Assembly: GCA_049610385.1 (NCBI GenBank)
Contig: JBMYZL010000013.1
Location: 1-64,000 of the forward strand
Reading direction: 5' to 3'
DNA: 64,000 nucleotides
Source of the DNA: JBMYZL01 sp049610385
GTDB lineage: Bacteria; Bacteroidota; Bacteroidia; Flavobacteriales_D; Sanyastnellaceae
Shown: one piece after another, positions 38,632 through 48,444 of the stretch
Position numbering within the stretch: position 1 is the stretch's first letter
How the letters are laid out: every line of letters begins with the position of its first letter
Program-made: the position numbers and the translations under genes
Notes under the pieces: generated by a model
What the model was told of the DNA's origin: nothing
Database searches by the model: none
Seen by the model: the letters and a program-made list of their open reading frames with translations, nothing else

Positions 38632-39720
38632 TTATGAAGGGTCAACGGACAACCGCTGTCGCCAAAAAGTTGTGGTTGGGATGGCCAAACCATCTCGGTG
38701 TTTCTCATCCACAGGACTGAGGATGTTCGGTCGACGTTTCCCTCGCAAGATATGCACATCATAGATTTCTTCGACAGAGGATTGGTATTCCAACAAGCCC
38801 ACCTTGCTCTTGGTGGGCAAGTGAATGATCATCACCCCAGCCACATTGTTCGTCAAGGTGTGGGACAAATGGCCGAAGGTCTTCGATTTTTCGCGGATTC
38901 GAGAAAGCCCCACGAATGCGTATTCCCCTACATGAGAAAAACCGCGAACAAAGCCCCCGATGGAAACAATGGTTTCCACTTCACCGGTATTCCGATCGAT
39001 GCCCACCAAATCACCTGTACCCGACAGCAAGACATAAAGTTTGCCATCGATGATTGTGGGGGAATGAGGCATGGACAATCCCCGCGCCAACACCTCTTGG
39101 GTCGCCACATCCATGACCACCCCCGTATTCATGATGTCGCGACGCCAACCCCTGGCCACATTGTCCGTGCTGAAAGCGGTGACATATTTCGGCCTTCCAT
39201 TCTCCATGGCAAGACCATTCAAGTGGCAACGGTCTTCCCCCGCAATCCGATCGATGAAAGGCGGCTGCCACACAGGATTGAAGTTCCACATTTCGTCCAC
39301 TTTGACGATGCAAGAAAACAGGGTGTTCACGGCCAGCAACCCCCCATCGGCATCGAAGTGCAAATCGTGCAAGTCAAGCGGTCCCGTGAAATAGGCGGCT
39401 CTTGGCATGTACATGGCGTCATACTTGCCGGGTGATTTGGGGTAGTGGCTGGCCAATTCGTGAGAATTTCGAAACAACAGGACCTCCTGGCGGCAAGCAA
39501 TGGCCAATTGATCGGTTTCTGGACGCTCGGCCACACCCATGGCCTTTTCAAAATTCCGGGGCAGCTGAGCCAAAGAACTCCCGTCAGGTGCCGAGATGAA
39601 CACCAACTTTCCGGCTTGATAGGTGGACAGGACCAGGGTAACATCAAGCTGGTGAAGAAGTTCAGGAACTTGTGGGGTGTACCGAAGGCTGAAAGGTGGA
39701 GCAGGTGCGCTGGAAGGCAT
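38632..39720 (-). CDS. TIGR03032 family protein
   Basis: A 362-residue cytoplasmic protein of the TIGR03032 (DUF4915-like) family of unknown function. Seen hallmarks: VTLVLSTYQAGKLVF near the N-terminus, RAAYFTGPLDLHDLHF, CHLNGLAMENGRPKYVTA and a repeated beta-strand pattern that suggests a beta-propeller. The start ATG at 39720 gives a family-typical N-terminus. Members elsewhere are often near glycan or peptide-repeat genes; here the neighbours are the FG-GAP protein and an HDAC-fold enzyme. Confidence 0.85.
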   Translation of the reverse strand: MPSSAPAPPFSLRYTPQVPELLHQLDVTLVLSTYQAGKLVFISAPDGSSLAQLPRNFEKAMGVAERPETDQLAIACRQEVLLFRNSHELASHYPKSPGKYDAMYMPRAAYFTGPLDLHDLHFDADGGLLAVNTLFSCIVKVDEMWNFNPVWQPPFIDRIAGEDRCHLNGLAMENGRPKYVTAFSTDNVARGWRRDIMNTGVVMDVATQEVLARGLSMPHSPTIIDGKLYVLLSGTGDLVGIDRNTGEVETIVSIGGFVRGFSHVGEYAFVGLSRIREKSKTFGHLSHTLTNNVAGVMIIHLPTKSKVGLLEYQSSVEEIYDVHILRGKRRPNILSPVDEKHRDGLAIPTTTFWRQRLSVDPS

Positions 39721-39800
39721 GCGTGGGGTGGAAATGATGTTCTGAAAGCAAGAATAGGTGGTGGGGTGGAATTGGCCAAATTGTGGCGGTTACCCGCCCT

Positions 39801-40706
39801 TCAACCCCACAAGCGGGCAGCGGTCCGGAACGTTCCACAATGGGCCTCCACAATGTGCCGAATTTCAGGAGAATACCCTCCGCCCATGCTGCAAACCACG
39901 GGAACGCGATTCAGGTGGCAGCGGCTGAGCACCTCTTCATCCCGTTCCAGGCAACCTTGGCGACTGATGGCCAACCTGCCCAGCTTGTCTGTTGCCAAAA
40001 TGTCCACCCCGCATTGATACAACACCAAATCGGGTTGGACTGCATCCATCAACTTCGGCAAGTGATTCCGAAGGGTGTCCAAATAAGGCTTGTCCGTGCA
40101 TCCATCTGCGAGGGGAACATCCAGATCACTTTCCTCTTTGTGCATGGGATAATTGGCCGCGCCATGCATTGAAAAGGTGAAAATCTGCGAATCTTCTGCA
40201 CATATTGAGGCGGTTCCATTGCCTTGATGGACATCCAAATCCACCACCAAGACCTTCTGAACCACACCTTCATTCATCAATATCCGGGCCGTCAAGGCCA
40301 AGTCATTCAAAAGGCAGAAGCCCTCGCCATGATTGGCATAGGCATGATGAGTTCCTCCGGCTACATTGAGTCCGACGCTTCGGCTCGCAATGGCATGTCT
40401 TGCGCAAGCCAGGGTCCCCCCCATGATGGTGATTTCACGAGCCACCAAGGCTTGGGATTGTGGAAATCCCGTCCGCCGCTCCTCTCGCCGGTTCAACTGC
40501 TGCAACTGAAGTTTGTTCCAATAATGTTCCGTATGGGTGGTCAGGATTTGCTCCGGTTCCAGTGGATCCGGGCTGAAAATGTCACGCTCACTCAAAGTGC
40601 CTTCATACAGCAATTGCTCTGGAATCAACTCATATTTGAGCATCGGAAACCGGTGGCCGTCTGGCAGCGGGTGGGCATATGTCTGGTTCCAAGCAACGCG
40701 CATCAT
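39801..40706 (-). CDS. histone deacetylase superfamily (AcuC-like) protein
   Basis: A 301-residue zinc-dependent deacylase of the arginase/HDAC fold. Motifs: HPLPDGHRFPM near the N-terminus, GGTHHAYANHGEGFCLLND (the paired catalytic His), DLDVHQGNGTA (two zinc ligands, Asp and His) and QCGVDILATDKLG (third ligand Asp). Substrates of bacterial members include acetylated proteins, acetylpolyamines and acetoin-pathway proteins; which applies here is unknown. It lies 80 bp upstream of the TIGR03032 gene on the same strand and could share its transcript. Confidence 0.9.
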   Translation of the reverse strand: MMRVAWNQTYAHPLPDGHRFPMLKYELIPEQLLYEGTLSERDIFSPDPLEPEQILTTHTEHYWNKLQLQQLNRREERRTGFPQSQALVAREITIMGGTLACARHAIASRSVGLNVAGGTHHAYANHGEGFCLLNDLALTARILMNEGVVQKVLVVDLDVHQGNGTASICAEDSQIFTFSMHGAANYPMHKEESDLDVPLADGCTDKPYLDTLRNHLPKLMDAVQPDLVLYQCGVDILATDKLGRLAISRQGCLERDEEVLSRCHLNRVPVVCSMGGGYSPEIRHIVEAHCGTFRTAARLWG

Positions 40707-41372
40707 TCACTGGCTCATCTGTGCCGCTCTCAGCCTATACCCCCTCTACATCCTTCAACAAGCGCGACAAGTAAATCCGAGTGTCCCACCTGAGCCGCAA
40801 TTTCCATAGAAGTCATCCGAAGCCGCGTGCGCAGCCGGTCTTGGGCTTTTGAGCTGTGTTTCTCGCCAAATTGGCCATGATTTTGAACTCCAAATTCGCG
40901 ATAAAGATGTCTTTCCCCAAATTCCGGTCAGCTGGAGAAGGCCTCGAATCGCGTCCAATTTCGAATCATTTATCTGGGTTCCCGTTTATTGAATCAAGTT
41001 TGACCTCGTTTGTGAGTCCAATGTAAATGACAATTTTGTGCAAAACCGTTGCCAACAACCCCAATTTGTTGAATTGACCAACGTGTGACATTCTCGCACG
41101 GTGTTGAATCCCCGTATTTGAGAAATGCCAATTCATCAATCGCAACGGAGTCTGGACGACTTTCAATCCCAACGACAACAGAACCCACCATGTTCCGCAA
41201 GGGGAATTGCATCAATCCATCCAGAATGGAGGTTGGGTGTTTTGACCCCTAGAATAAACCCCCTCCAAATGTGAGTGCTCCATCTGTCGGGTTGGACCCA
41301 AAAGGTTGAATCCTTGTTCTCAGTTCAATCAAGGTGATGGCCTCGGCTTGGACCCAGCAGCCAAACAAACTT
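40707..41372. other. 666-base gap with a possible decayed reading frame
   Basis: No confident gene. On the minus strand one frame from about 41464 reads through a TAG at 41251-41249 and continues in the same frame to about 40994 with a fairly protein-like translation (NMVGSVVVGIESRPDS). This may be the remnant of a gene that once followed the T9SS type B gene, or chance. No RNA gene or repeat is visible. Confidence 0.3.
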
Positions 41373-43373
41373 TCAGCGCAGGACAGCAACCGTTCCCCGC
41401 CATTCCCTGGTTTGGTCTCCACCGATCGTGGTCTGAATTTGCAGAACGTACGAATACGTGCCATCTGGAGCGAAATGTGAACCGCCTATGCTGGATTGAC
41501 CCACCCACCTTTCATGCGGGTTTTGGCTTTCCCAAATGAGATCACCCCACCGATCCACAATCCAAATGTGGTAATTCCGAATCAGTGAATCATCGCTCAC
41601 CTCTGGTCCCCAAGCATCATTGTAACCATCCATATTGGGGGTGAAGGCTGCGGGGATATAGACAAAAAGATTTGGGACAATGGAAATGAATTGTGTGGCT
41701 GAAGCGCTGCAACCTTGATTCGAAAGAACCGTCAAGGTCACAGGAAAAACGCCCCCAGTTTCAAAAGTGTGGCTCGTTTGCCAATTCTCCGAAGTCACGC
41801 CGTCACCAAAATCCCAATGGCATGTGACGGCCCCTGTACTTGTGTTTTCAAAAGTCCAGAAATCATTCAATCCATCAGGAGAATCGGGACTGCCGTATAA
41901 TGGCTCTCCGCTAAATGCCACCTCGGGCAAAGGCCAAACCTCCAAGGCCTCCTCCACCCACAAGGTATCCAAGCACCCGTCTGGTGAAATCGCACGCAAT
42001 TGAGCGGTCCAAGGACCATCATCCTCCAGAATCAAATCGAGCCCTTCAGGACCCAACGGTTCACTGAAACTCCAATTTGACGCCCCTGATGGCTTCAAAT
42101 CCAGGGTGGTTTGGATGGAGTTGATGGAGATGTTCTCAAAACTCACTGGCAAAGGAGAACATCCTTCCAAGGGGAACCAATCCGCATCCGCAAACACCGA
42201 TGGAAACACCTCAAATTCATGTGCGTCACTTGCCGAACAACCTTCCGTCGACACGGCCTCCATTTCGAGCACCCAGGTGCCTGGAGACATGGCCATGGGG
42301 TTGGACGGATTCACACCCGTTCCGAGGCCCGAGCCATTGAGTGTCCAATTGTAGGTTACCGAAGGATCTGGCGGCGATGTGTTGACCACATTCAAACCCA
42401 CTGGCGACGTGCAGGAGTTTTCTTCCATGAGCACAAATGATGCATTGGGCAAGTTGTTGATTTCAACTGTGATGGTATCGGAACCCGTGTCTTGACATAG
42501 CGGATAAGTGACCACGTAGGTTGTGGGCGACTCTACTGTGCAATTGGGATTGGAGACAAAAGGATTGTCCAAACCCGTTGAAGGACTCCATACACATCCC
42601 AAAGTTCCGGGTGGAAGCCCTGGTACATTCAAAATGGAAGATTGGCCTTCACAAACCCCCAAGGTGGCCGCTGTGCCCAACAATTCCGATTCATCCAGAC
42701 AAAATCTCTGTTCATTGTTGGCCCATCCTGTAGAGGCCACAAATCCCCAATACACCTGTGTGTCTCCAAGAATGGCCGGCAAATCTACTTGAGCAGACAA
42801 ACGCACCTCACAATCAAACAGGACACTCACGGTTTGGGTCAATGGTTCCCACAGGATGCGCACGGGATGATCAGCCCCGTCTTCGATGTTGGGGTTGTTT
42901 TCGTTCGCCTGGACCGGGCCCGCCAACCCCGTCGGTGGATTGTGATTTGTGCTGCCTTCGGAAATGAATCCGATGTGATCGTAGAATGGGTCCGCAAACT
43001 GGTCATTTTGCCAAGTATCAAACTCAACACCGAAAGAAGACAGGATGTCCTGGTATCCGATGCCTCCGCCACCAAACCCGGCCGCATTGGTTCCCATGGT
43101 TTGCAACACGAACACCATGCCATCGGCCCCTCCGTCGTTGTTTCCGAAATAAAGTTGGAACGCCAAATCAAAGGGTTCGGCCAAATCAAGCTGTTGCTCA
43201 CACCACACCCCACCGTTTTGGGTGCTGATGGCCGGCGTCATGCGGTAGCAACCGTCCCCTAGAGATACAGCATCTCCCACCAAAGCAAACGTTTGTGCGT
43301 ATCCCACATGCCACAAACCAAAACATTGGCATGCAGCCACCAGAAGCAATCCGATTTTGAAGCCACCCTTCAT
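41373..43373 (-). CDS. gliding-motility-associated C-terminal (T9SS type B) lectin/PKD protein
   Basis: A 666-residue exported protein. Signal peptide (MKGGFKIGLLLVAACQCFGL, cleavage near GYAQ); then a legume-lectin-like domain with QLDLAEPFDLAFQLYFGNND, GADGMVFVLQT and SFGVEFDTWQN; PKD-like Ig repeats, the clearest being WTFENTSTGAVTCHWDFGDG; and a type B sorting tail beginning YIPAAFTPNMDGYNDAWGP and containing IVDRWGDLIWES. Type B substrates are typically surface proteins or adhesins; the lectin domain suggests glycan binding. A PorP/SprF-like gene often follows such genes but none is intact here. The downstream neighbour is a possible decayed frame. Confidence 0.9.
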   Translation of the reverse strand: MKGGFKIGLLLVAACQCFGLWHVGYAQTFALVGDAVSLGDGCYRMTPAISTQNGGVWCEQQLDLAEPFDLAFQLYFGNNDGGADGMVFVLQTMGTNAAGFGGGGIGYQDILSSFGVEFDTWQNDQFADPFYDHIGFISEGSTNHNPPTGLAGPVQANENNPNIEDGADHPVRILWEPLTQTVSVLFDCEVRLSAQVDLPAILGDTQVYWGFVASTGWANNEQRFCLDESELLGTAATLGVCEGQSSILNVPGLPPGTLGCVWSPSTGLDNPFVSNPNCTVESPTTYVVTYPLCQDTGSDTITVEINNLPNASFVLMEENSCTSPVGLNVVNTSPPDPSVTYNWTLNGSGLGTGVNPSNPMAMSPGTWVLEMEAVSTEGCSASDAHEFEVFPSVFADADWFPLEGCSPLPVSFENISINSIQTTLDLKPSGASNWSFSEPLGPEGLDLILEDDGPWTAQLRAISPDGCLDTLWVEEALEVWPLPEVAFSGEPLYGSPDSPDGLNDFWTFENTSTGAVTCHWDFGDGVTSENWQTSHTFETGGVFPVTLTVLSNQGCSASATQFISIVPNLFVYIPAAFTPNMDGYNDAWGPEVSDDSLIRNYHIWIVDRWGDLIWESQNPHERWVGQSSIGGSHFAPDGTYSYVLQIQTTIGGDQTREWRGTVAVLR

Positions 43374-43380
43374 GAATCCC

Positions 43381-43866
43381 TTATTCTTCTCGAAGAATTT
43401 CCAAACGCTGCAGTGTGTCCCGCTCCGTCTTTCGCGTCAAAAACCAAGTGCATGGCCTTCCCGTTGGCAAGGCGCTAGCTTGAAAAGAAATCTCCGCCAC
43501 ACCTTTTTTGGTAGCCCCTTCGAACATCACACGCAGGGTATCCCCAGTTTCTTGATCTTGGATGTAGGCCAAGTAATCGGATCGTTGATGCTCCCACCAA
43601 CGCAGGGAGATTCGCCCACCATTCTCTTCGAAAGCCGCGTAATCCGAGCTGTCTTGAACACCTGTCTTGTCAAAATTTGCCCCAAAAGCAATTGAAATGT
43701 CTCTTGACATGGGCAAATCGGGCTCACCTCCACTGCCCGGTGATTTGGAAATCGGCTGATGATCTGTCGATTCAGAACATGATGCACCCAAGCAAACGAG
43801 CAACACCACTCCTGCCCAAAACATGGAGCCATTGCACCATGCACCACGGAATTCCCTGTTTTTCAT
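43381..43866 (-). CDS. small lipoprotein of unknown function
   Basis: A 161-residue predicted lipoprotein. The ATG at 43866 gives a signal with lipobox LGASC (mature Cys near residue 30). The mature part begins with a Ser/Pro/Gly-rich linker, then a compact beta-rich domain with EENGGRISLRWWEHQRSD and a DTLRVMFEGA strand. No family recognised. The next gene on the strand (T9SS type B) starts 8 bp after its stop, so they are likely co-transcribed. A -7-like TATCTTTC lies just upstream of its start. Confidence 0.7.
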   Translation of the reverse strand: MKNREFRGAWCNGSMFWAGVVLLVCLGASCSESTDHQPISKSPGSGGEPDLPMSRDISIAFGANFDKTGVQDSSDYAAFEENGGRISLRWWEHQRSDYLAYIQDQETGDTLRVMFEGATKKGVAEISFQASALPTGRPCTWFLTRKTERDTLQRLEILREE

Positions 43867-43900
43867 CCTGATGTTTTGGATTTGTGGGAAAGATAAAACC

Positions 43901-43940
43901 AAAAAAACTGCCACCTCATCGCCATGCAATCAGGTGGCAG
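43901..43940 (-). terminator. intrinsic terminator of the first tandem paralogue
   Basis: On the minus strand a perfect 9-bp stem (CTGCCACCT / AGGTGGCAG) is followed by seven T residues. It begins about 43 bp past the stop at 43983. Confidence 0.85.
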
Positions 43941-43978
43941 CTTTCGCGTCCATAAACCTCCATGAAGAGGCTTCAAAT

Positions 43979-44717
43979 CAAATCACTGGCCAATCGGATC
44001 CACCTCGCAGGAGTCACCAAATTCAGCCAAGACAAGCAGCAAATCGTTCACGTCCACTTGATTGTTTCCATCCAAATCCGCTTGGCATCCAGAAGGTGGC
44101 GGTGGCGTTTCAAAGAGGCAGGAACCATCGTCCATGCTCGCATTCGGAGAATAATTCGTCGCCGAAGCATAGGTGCAACCCAAGCATGCGTATTCACAAA
44201 GACTCGCGTCTCCGCATGAAGTACACTCATCGTAGTTGCAAGCATCGGGATCTGTGCAGCCCGGATATTCGCAAGTGTTGTCATCACAGGTCGCAAAATC
44301 ATCAAAGTTGCACGCCAAAGAATCCGTGCACCCAAACGAAACACCCAACATGAAGTAGCCGCTGTAAGGCGCTCCACCGAATGTGCCAGAACCTTGGCTA
44401 GACAACGTCCAGCCCACTTCGTCAGGATAAATCCCTTCCGAAACCGAAACATCGTAACATCCCGACTCCAAACACAAATGCAAAGTGTCAATGTAACCCC
44501 CCTCCATCGTCAGTTCCATCGCCGAACCCGTCGCTTGATTTGTCAGCGTCATGGTTGCATAGTTCCAGCCGTCACCATACGTGTCAGTCACAATCATCTC
44601 AACACAGTGATCATAGCAACATGAGCCGTCATCACACAAGGCGCCAGCATCATAATTGCAGGCTTCCGAATCTGTACAACCCACGTCGTCACCACCACCC
44701 GCAACCGTGAATTCAGC
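43979..44717 (-). repeat. 739-bp direct repeat, copy 1
   Basis: Identical, as far as I can read line by line, to 47706-48444 with a constant offset of 3727. It covers the last 245 codons of the gene and ends a few bases past its stop codon. Confidence 0.9.
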
Positions 44718-47414
44718 AGAATCTATCCATCCGCCTGCAAGCCCCGTGGGTTCGATGTCCACGCCGTCAAGGGACCAGCCCACTTCATAGGTATAAATGC
44801 CTTGACTGACGTCAATGCTGAAATTGTAACAACCGGGATCGAGACAGGCCACGTCCATTCCTTGGTCGCCAGACTCCAAGGTGCCTGAATCAACGAGATT
44901 GTCTCCATTGTAAATGACCCAAACATTGTTGTTCCAGCCATCACCATAGGTGTCCGTCATGTCAATGGTGAGGCAGCTGGTGTAACAACATGTTCCATTG
45001 TCACAAATGGCGTCGGGATTGTAGTTGCAAGCACTGATGTCCGTGCATCCAGCATTGTCACCCCCATTGCCCACTTTGAAATCAAAACTCGCAGGTCCGT
45101 TGCCCGCTTCGATGGTGTAATCTGCTCCGAAAATTTGGAATGTTGGATCCCAAACCAATGCCCAATCCACTGCCGCACCTGTAATGTCGATTGAATAACA
45201 TCCCGGGACCATGCAGAAAGTTGCAGTACCAGCGGAATTGTTCCCACTGAAAACCACATCACCTGTCGCATTGTCGACAACAGAATAATAGAGCATGGTG
45301 TTGACGCCCAAGGCTGGAATTTGAAAGCCAAAGGGCATCTCCAAGTTCACACAGGTATTGAAGCAACATGAACCATCGTTGCACCCTGCAGAAGAATCAT
45401 AATTGCACGCAAACAGGGTTGTGCACCCAGGATATGTGCAACTGCCATCATCGACCTCAGCCGAGGGGCTGTAGTTGCATGCAGAGGAATCCGTGCAACC
45501 CGCACAGGTGCTGTAATCGCAAGACCCATCATCATCCGTGGCATCGGGGTCGAAATTGCACGCTTGAGGATCTGTACATCCATCCACTTCCACAGTCAGC
45601 GTGATTTGAGCCACCCAACCCCCATACTGTGTGCCCAATCCATACTGGCCATGAATCCAGCACTCAGGATCAGATTGACCTTCTCGGAAACTTCCGCCCA
45701 AATAATCACCCCAGCGAGTACTGCTGATGTGCGATTCTCCAGATTTCACATTGATGGAGCCTCCAGGACTGAAACCATTTGCCGGATGTCCGACAACCGC
45801 TCGGAAAGCTGGAAATGATGTGGAGCTCACGCGACTGAACCCAATGCAAGAACTGCCGTCCCAAGCAGCTGAATTCGTGGCCCAAGGCTGAATCCACGGT
45901 GTCGCATAATCAAATCCTGATGCCCCAAAGGTTTCGTAAGCCAAATTCTCAGTGTTCGTGTTGAGACGGCCCAAAACCAATCGATGATCCCCGTTTCCAT
46001 CTTGGTAGCTGAACGTGAAATGAATTTTGTCATCTCCGCTCACATTCACGTAGGTATTCATCATCCGCCAAGGAACCCCCAAATTTGTTGAGGTACCGGC
46101 CTGATCTGCTGAACCCGTGAACCCCCATCCAGACGGATAAGCCACACTGTAAGATGAAATTGTCGGACTGTCATCAATGTCAGCTGATATGTGCCAATAA
46201 CCCAATTTGGGATCGAACGTATTGTGACGGCTGATCAACCAAGTGCCTGGCCCGTAGGCACCAAATGGATAGGAACAAGGGTGAACAGAAAAAGCATCAC
46301 CCCCTCCCGGCATTTCAACGTCGTCGAAATAGCCGATGGACATGGACGATCCACTCAAACCTTCGTCCAAATCCAACATGAAGACTTTGGTTTCTTGATA
46401 GTCACCCGCATCGGTGAACATGTTTCCTGAAATAATCAGGTTCCCATTGTTGTATCCGGATTGTGGGTAATCGAACCACAAATTGGTATCTCCAGAGTTG
46501 GCGATCGGACTGTAAAACCACCAAGACCCCGTTGGATCCGAAGTTTGACTAAAAGCCAGGTAGAATTCATTCAATGAAGACGAATTGCCATGCAAGTAGA
46601 GAACAATCCAACGGTTGTTGTATGTGTCATACATCACCCTGGGGTCATAAATCATACCCGTTGGGTTCAGGGTAGAATAAAACGTGTTTGTGGTTTCGGA
46701 ATAAATCACGTTCCCATCCTCATCGAACATCACAATGTTGTTGTTGGAAGCTGTCACGGTTTGTCCTGCAGCGTTTGTGGCAGAACCCCCGTCGGGCGGT
46801 CCGAGGTTGTTGTTGTTCGTGACTTGAACGGAAACCCCTTTGACCGGATTGTCCACCATCATCCCCGTTGTACCTGTGTTCAGGCCATTCATTGGGGTTT
46901 CCTCTCCCAATCCTGAATTTTCCAATTCCAGTTGAGGTTCAGGAGCATTCCAGTCGAATCCTTCGATTTCACCACTCATCATCTTCTCCATCCACTCCTC
47001 TTGAATGGTCCCATCCGGATTGAACACCTTCGCCTCTGGTTCGATGGATGATTCAACACCATCAAAACCGCCATTTTGCATCTTCCACATGCGGTAGGCT
47101 TTTTTGGCTTTCGAACGGATGCGATCCTCTTCCGTCAAAACCACACCTTGGGTGTGAACGGTTTGCTGATGCATAGCAAAGTTGACATTCCATTCATCGG
47201 CATGCAGGTCTTCCAACGCAGCTGCCACAGGTTGGGACTCTTCGCTGAAGGTCAATTGGTAAGTTGAAAGCGGTGTTTTGCTCGGCACTTCTGCTTCGTG
47301 CACAACCGTCTCTCCTTCGGGAGATGCACCATGATTTGATGCTGGTCCTTGTCCGAGCAAAGCATGAGGAATGAACGCAATGAAAAAACCCAACAATTTG
47401 ATATTCGAACTCAT
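43983..47414 (-). CDS. large secreted protein, tandem paralogue 1, dockerin-like tail
   Basis: A 1143-residue exported protein. The ATG at 47414 gives a signal peptide (MSSNIKLLGFFIAFIPHALL). Residues about 200-590 form a beta-rich domain with TGSWWFYSPIANSGDTNLWF and GNLIISGNMF motifs shared with its paralogue. Then come ACNYxxxAxxDDGSC-type repeats alternating with a roughly 90-residue module (TYGDGWNNNVWVIYNG, YGDGWNYATMTL) seen three to four times. The protein ends with a dockerin-like NDLLLVLAEFG module and no T9SS tail. The last 245 codons are identical to the paralogue at DNA level. Function unknown; surface location inferred. Confidence 0.85.
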   Translation of the reverse strand: MSSNIKLLGFFIAFIPHALLGQGPASNHGASPEGETVVHEAEVPSKTPLSTYQLTFSEESQPVAAALEDLHADEWNVNFAMHQQTVHTQGVVLTEEDRIRSKAKKAYRMWKMQNGGFDGVESSIEPEAKVFNPDGTIQEEWMEKMMSGEIEGFDWNAPEPQLELENSGLGEETPMNGLNTGTTGMMVDNPVKGVSVQVTNNNNLGPPDGGSATNAAGQTVTASNNNIVMFDEDGNVIYSETTNTFYSTLNPTGMIYDPRVMYDTYNNRWIVLYLHGNSSSLNEFYLAFSQTSDPTGSWWFYSPIANSGDTNLWFDYPQSGYNNGNLIISGNMFTDAGDYQETKVFMLDLDEGLSGSSMSIGYFDDVEMPGGGDAFSVHPCSYPFGAYGPGTWLISRHNTFDPKLGYWHISADIDDSPTISSYSVAYPSGWGFTGSADQAGTSTNLGVPWRMMNTYVNVSGDDKIHFTFSYQDGNGDHRLVLGRLNTNTENLAYETFGASGFDYATPWIQPWATNSAAWDGSSCIGFSRVSSTSFPAFRAVVGHPANGFSPGGSINVKSGESHISSTRWGDYLGGSFREGQSDPECWIHGQYGLGTQYGGWVAQITLTVEVDGCTDPQACNFDPDATDDDGSCDYSTCAGCTDSSACNYSPSAEVDDGSCTYPGCTTLFACNYDSSAGCNDGSCCFNTCVNLEMPFGFQIPALGVNTMLYYSVVDNATGDVVFSGNNSAGTATFCMVPGCYSIDITGAAVDWALVWDPTFQIFGADYTIEAGNGPASFDFKVGNGGDNAGCTDISACNYNPDAICDNGTCCYTSCLTIDMTDTYGDGWNNNVWVIYNGDNLVDSGTLESGDQGMDVACLDPGCYNFSIDVSQGIYTYEVGWSLDGVDIEPTGLAGGWIDSAEFTVAGGGDDVGCTDSEACNYDAGALCDDGSCCYDHCVEMIVTDTYGDGWNYATMTLTNQATGSAMELTMEGGYIDTLHLCLESGCYDVSVSEGIYPDEVGWTLSSQGSGTFGGAPYSGYFMLGVSFGCTDSLACNFDDFATCDDNTCEYPGCTDPDACNYDECTSCGDASLCEYACLGCTYASATNYSPNASMDDGSCLFETPPPPSGCQADLDGNNQVDVNDLLLVLAEFGDSCEVDPIGQ

Positions 47415-47709
47415 GTCTTGGGTGATAATGGTTAAACTGGTGATTGCCGAAATCCATAGTTGTATGAAAGTCATGCAATTGTAAAAATTGTGAATTTTTT
47501 ACAACTATCCAAATTTTGACTCAAATCCAACCATAATTGGACTTCGTCATTTCAAATCATAAATCCATCGTTGTTTTCAGCTCAGAGTCAAGAAATGGTG
47601 CCCCACATCGGCAAACATGAATGAAAGAGGGCAGACGCCTCGTCTGCCCTCACATGCCCATTTCATTCAAGCCCTTCTCCTCGATCTCACGAGGAAGCAT
47701 CAGTCCAAA
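47415..47709. other. intergenic between tandem paralogues
   Basis: About 295 AT-rich bases holding the terminator of the upstream paralogue and, presumably, the promoter of the downstream one. No supported reading frame. Confidence 0.5.
47627..47651 (-). terminator. intrinsic terminator of the second tandem paralogue
   Basis: A perfect 11-bp stem (GAGGGCAGACG and its complement) with a 3-nt loop, followed on the minus strand by TTTCATT. It lies about 58 bp past the stop at 47710. Confidence 0.7.
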
Positions 47710-48444
47710 TCACTGGCCAATCGGATCCACCTCGCAGGAGTCACCAAATTCAGCCAAGACAAGCAGCAAATCGTTCACGTCCACTTGATTGTTTCCATCC
47801 AAATCCGCTTGGCATCCAGAAGGTGGCGGTGGCGTTTCAAAGAGGCAGGAACCATCGTCCATGCTCGCATTCGGAGAATAATTCGTCGCCGAAGCATAGG
47901 TGCAACCCAAGCATGCGTATTCACAAAGACTCGCGTCTCCGCATGAAGTACACTCATCGTAGTTGCAAGCATCGGGATCTGTGCAGCCCGGATATTCGCA
48001 AGTGTTGTCATCACAGGTCGCAAAATCATCAAAGTTGCACGCCAAAGAATCCGTGCACCCAAACGAAACACCCAACATGAAGTAGCCGCTGTAAGGCGCT
48101 CCACCGAATGTGCCAGAACCTTGGCTAGACAACGTCCAGCCCACTTCGTCAGGATAAATCCCTTCCGAAACCGAAACATCGTAACATCCCGACTCCAAAC
48201 ACAAATGCAAAGTGTCAATGTAACCCCCCTCCATCGTCAGTTCCATCGCCGAACCCGTCGCTTGATTTGTCAGCGTCATGGTTGCATAGTTCCAGCCGTC
48301 ACCATACGTGTCAGTCACAATCATCTCAACACAGTGATCATAGCAACATGAGCCGTCATCACACAAGGCGCCAGCATCATAATTGCAGGCTTCCGAATCT
48401 GTACAACCCACGTCGTCACCACCACCCGCAACCGTGAATTCAGC
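47706..48444 (-). repeat. 739-bp direct repeat, copy 2
   Basis: Counterpart of 43979-44717. Flanking sequence diverges abruptly on both sides, including inside the reading frame, while the rest of the two genes is only moderately similar. Confidence 0.9.

Noticed and set aside
37517..38764. 415-codon open frame antisense to the FG-GAP gene
   Set aside because: Shadow of the Asp/Gly-rich repeats; it also runs into a second real gene.
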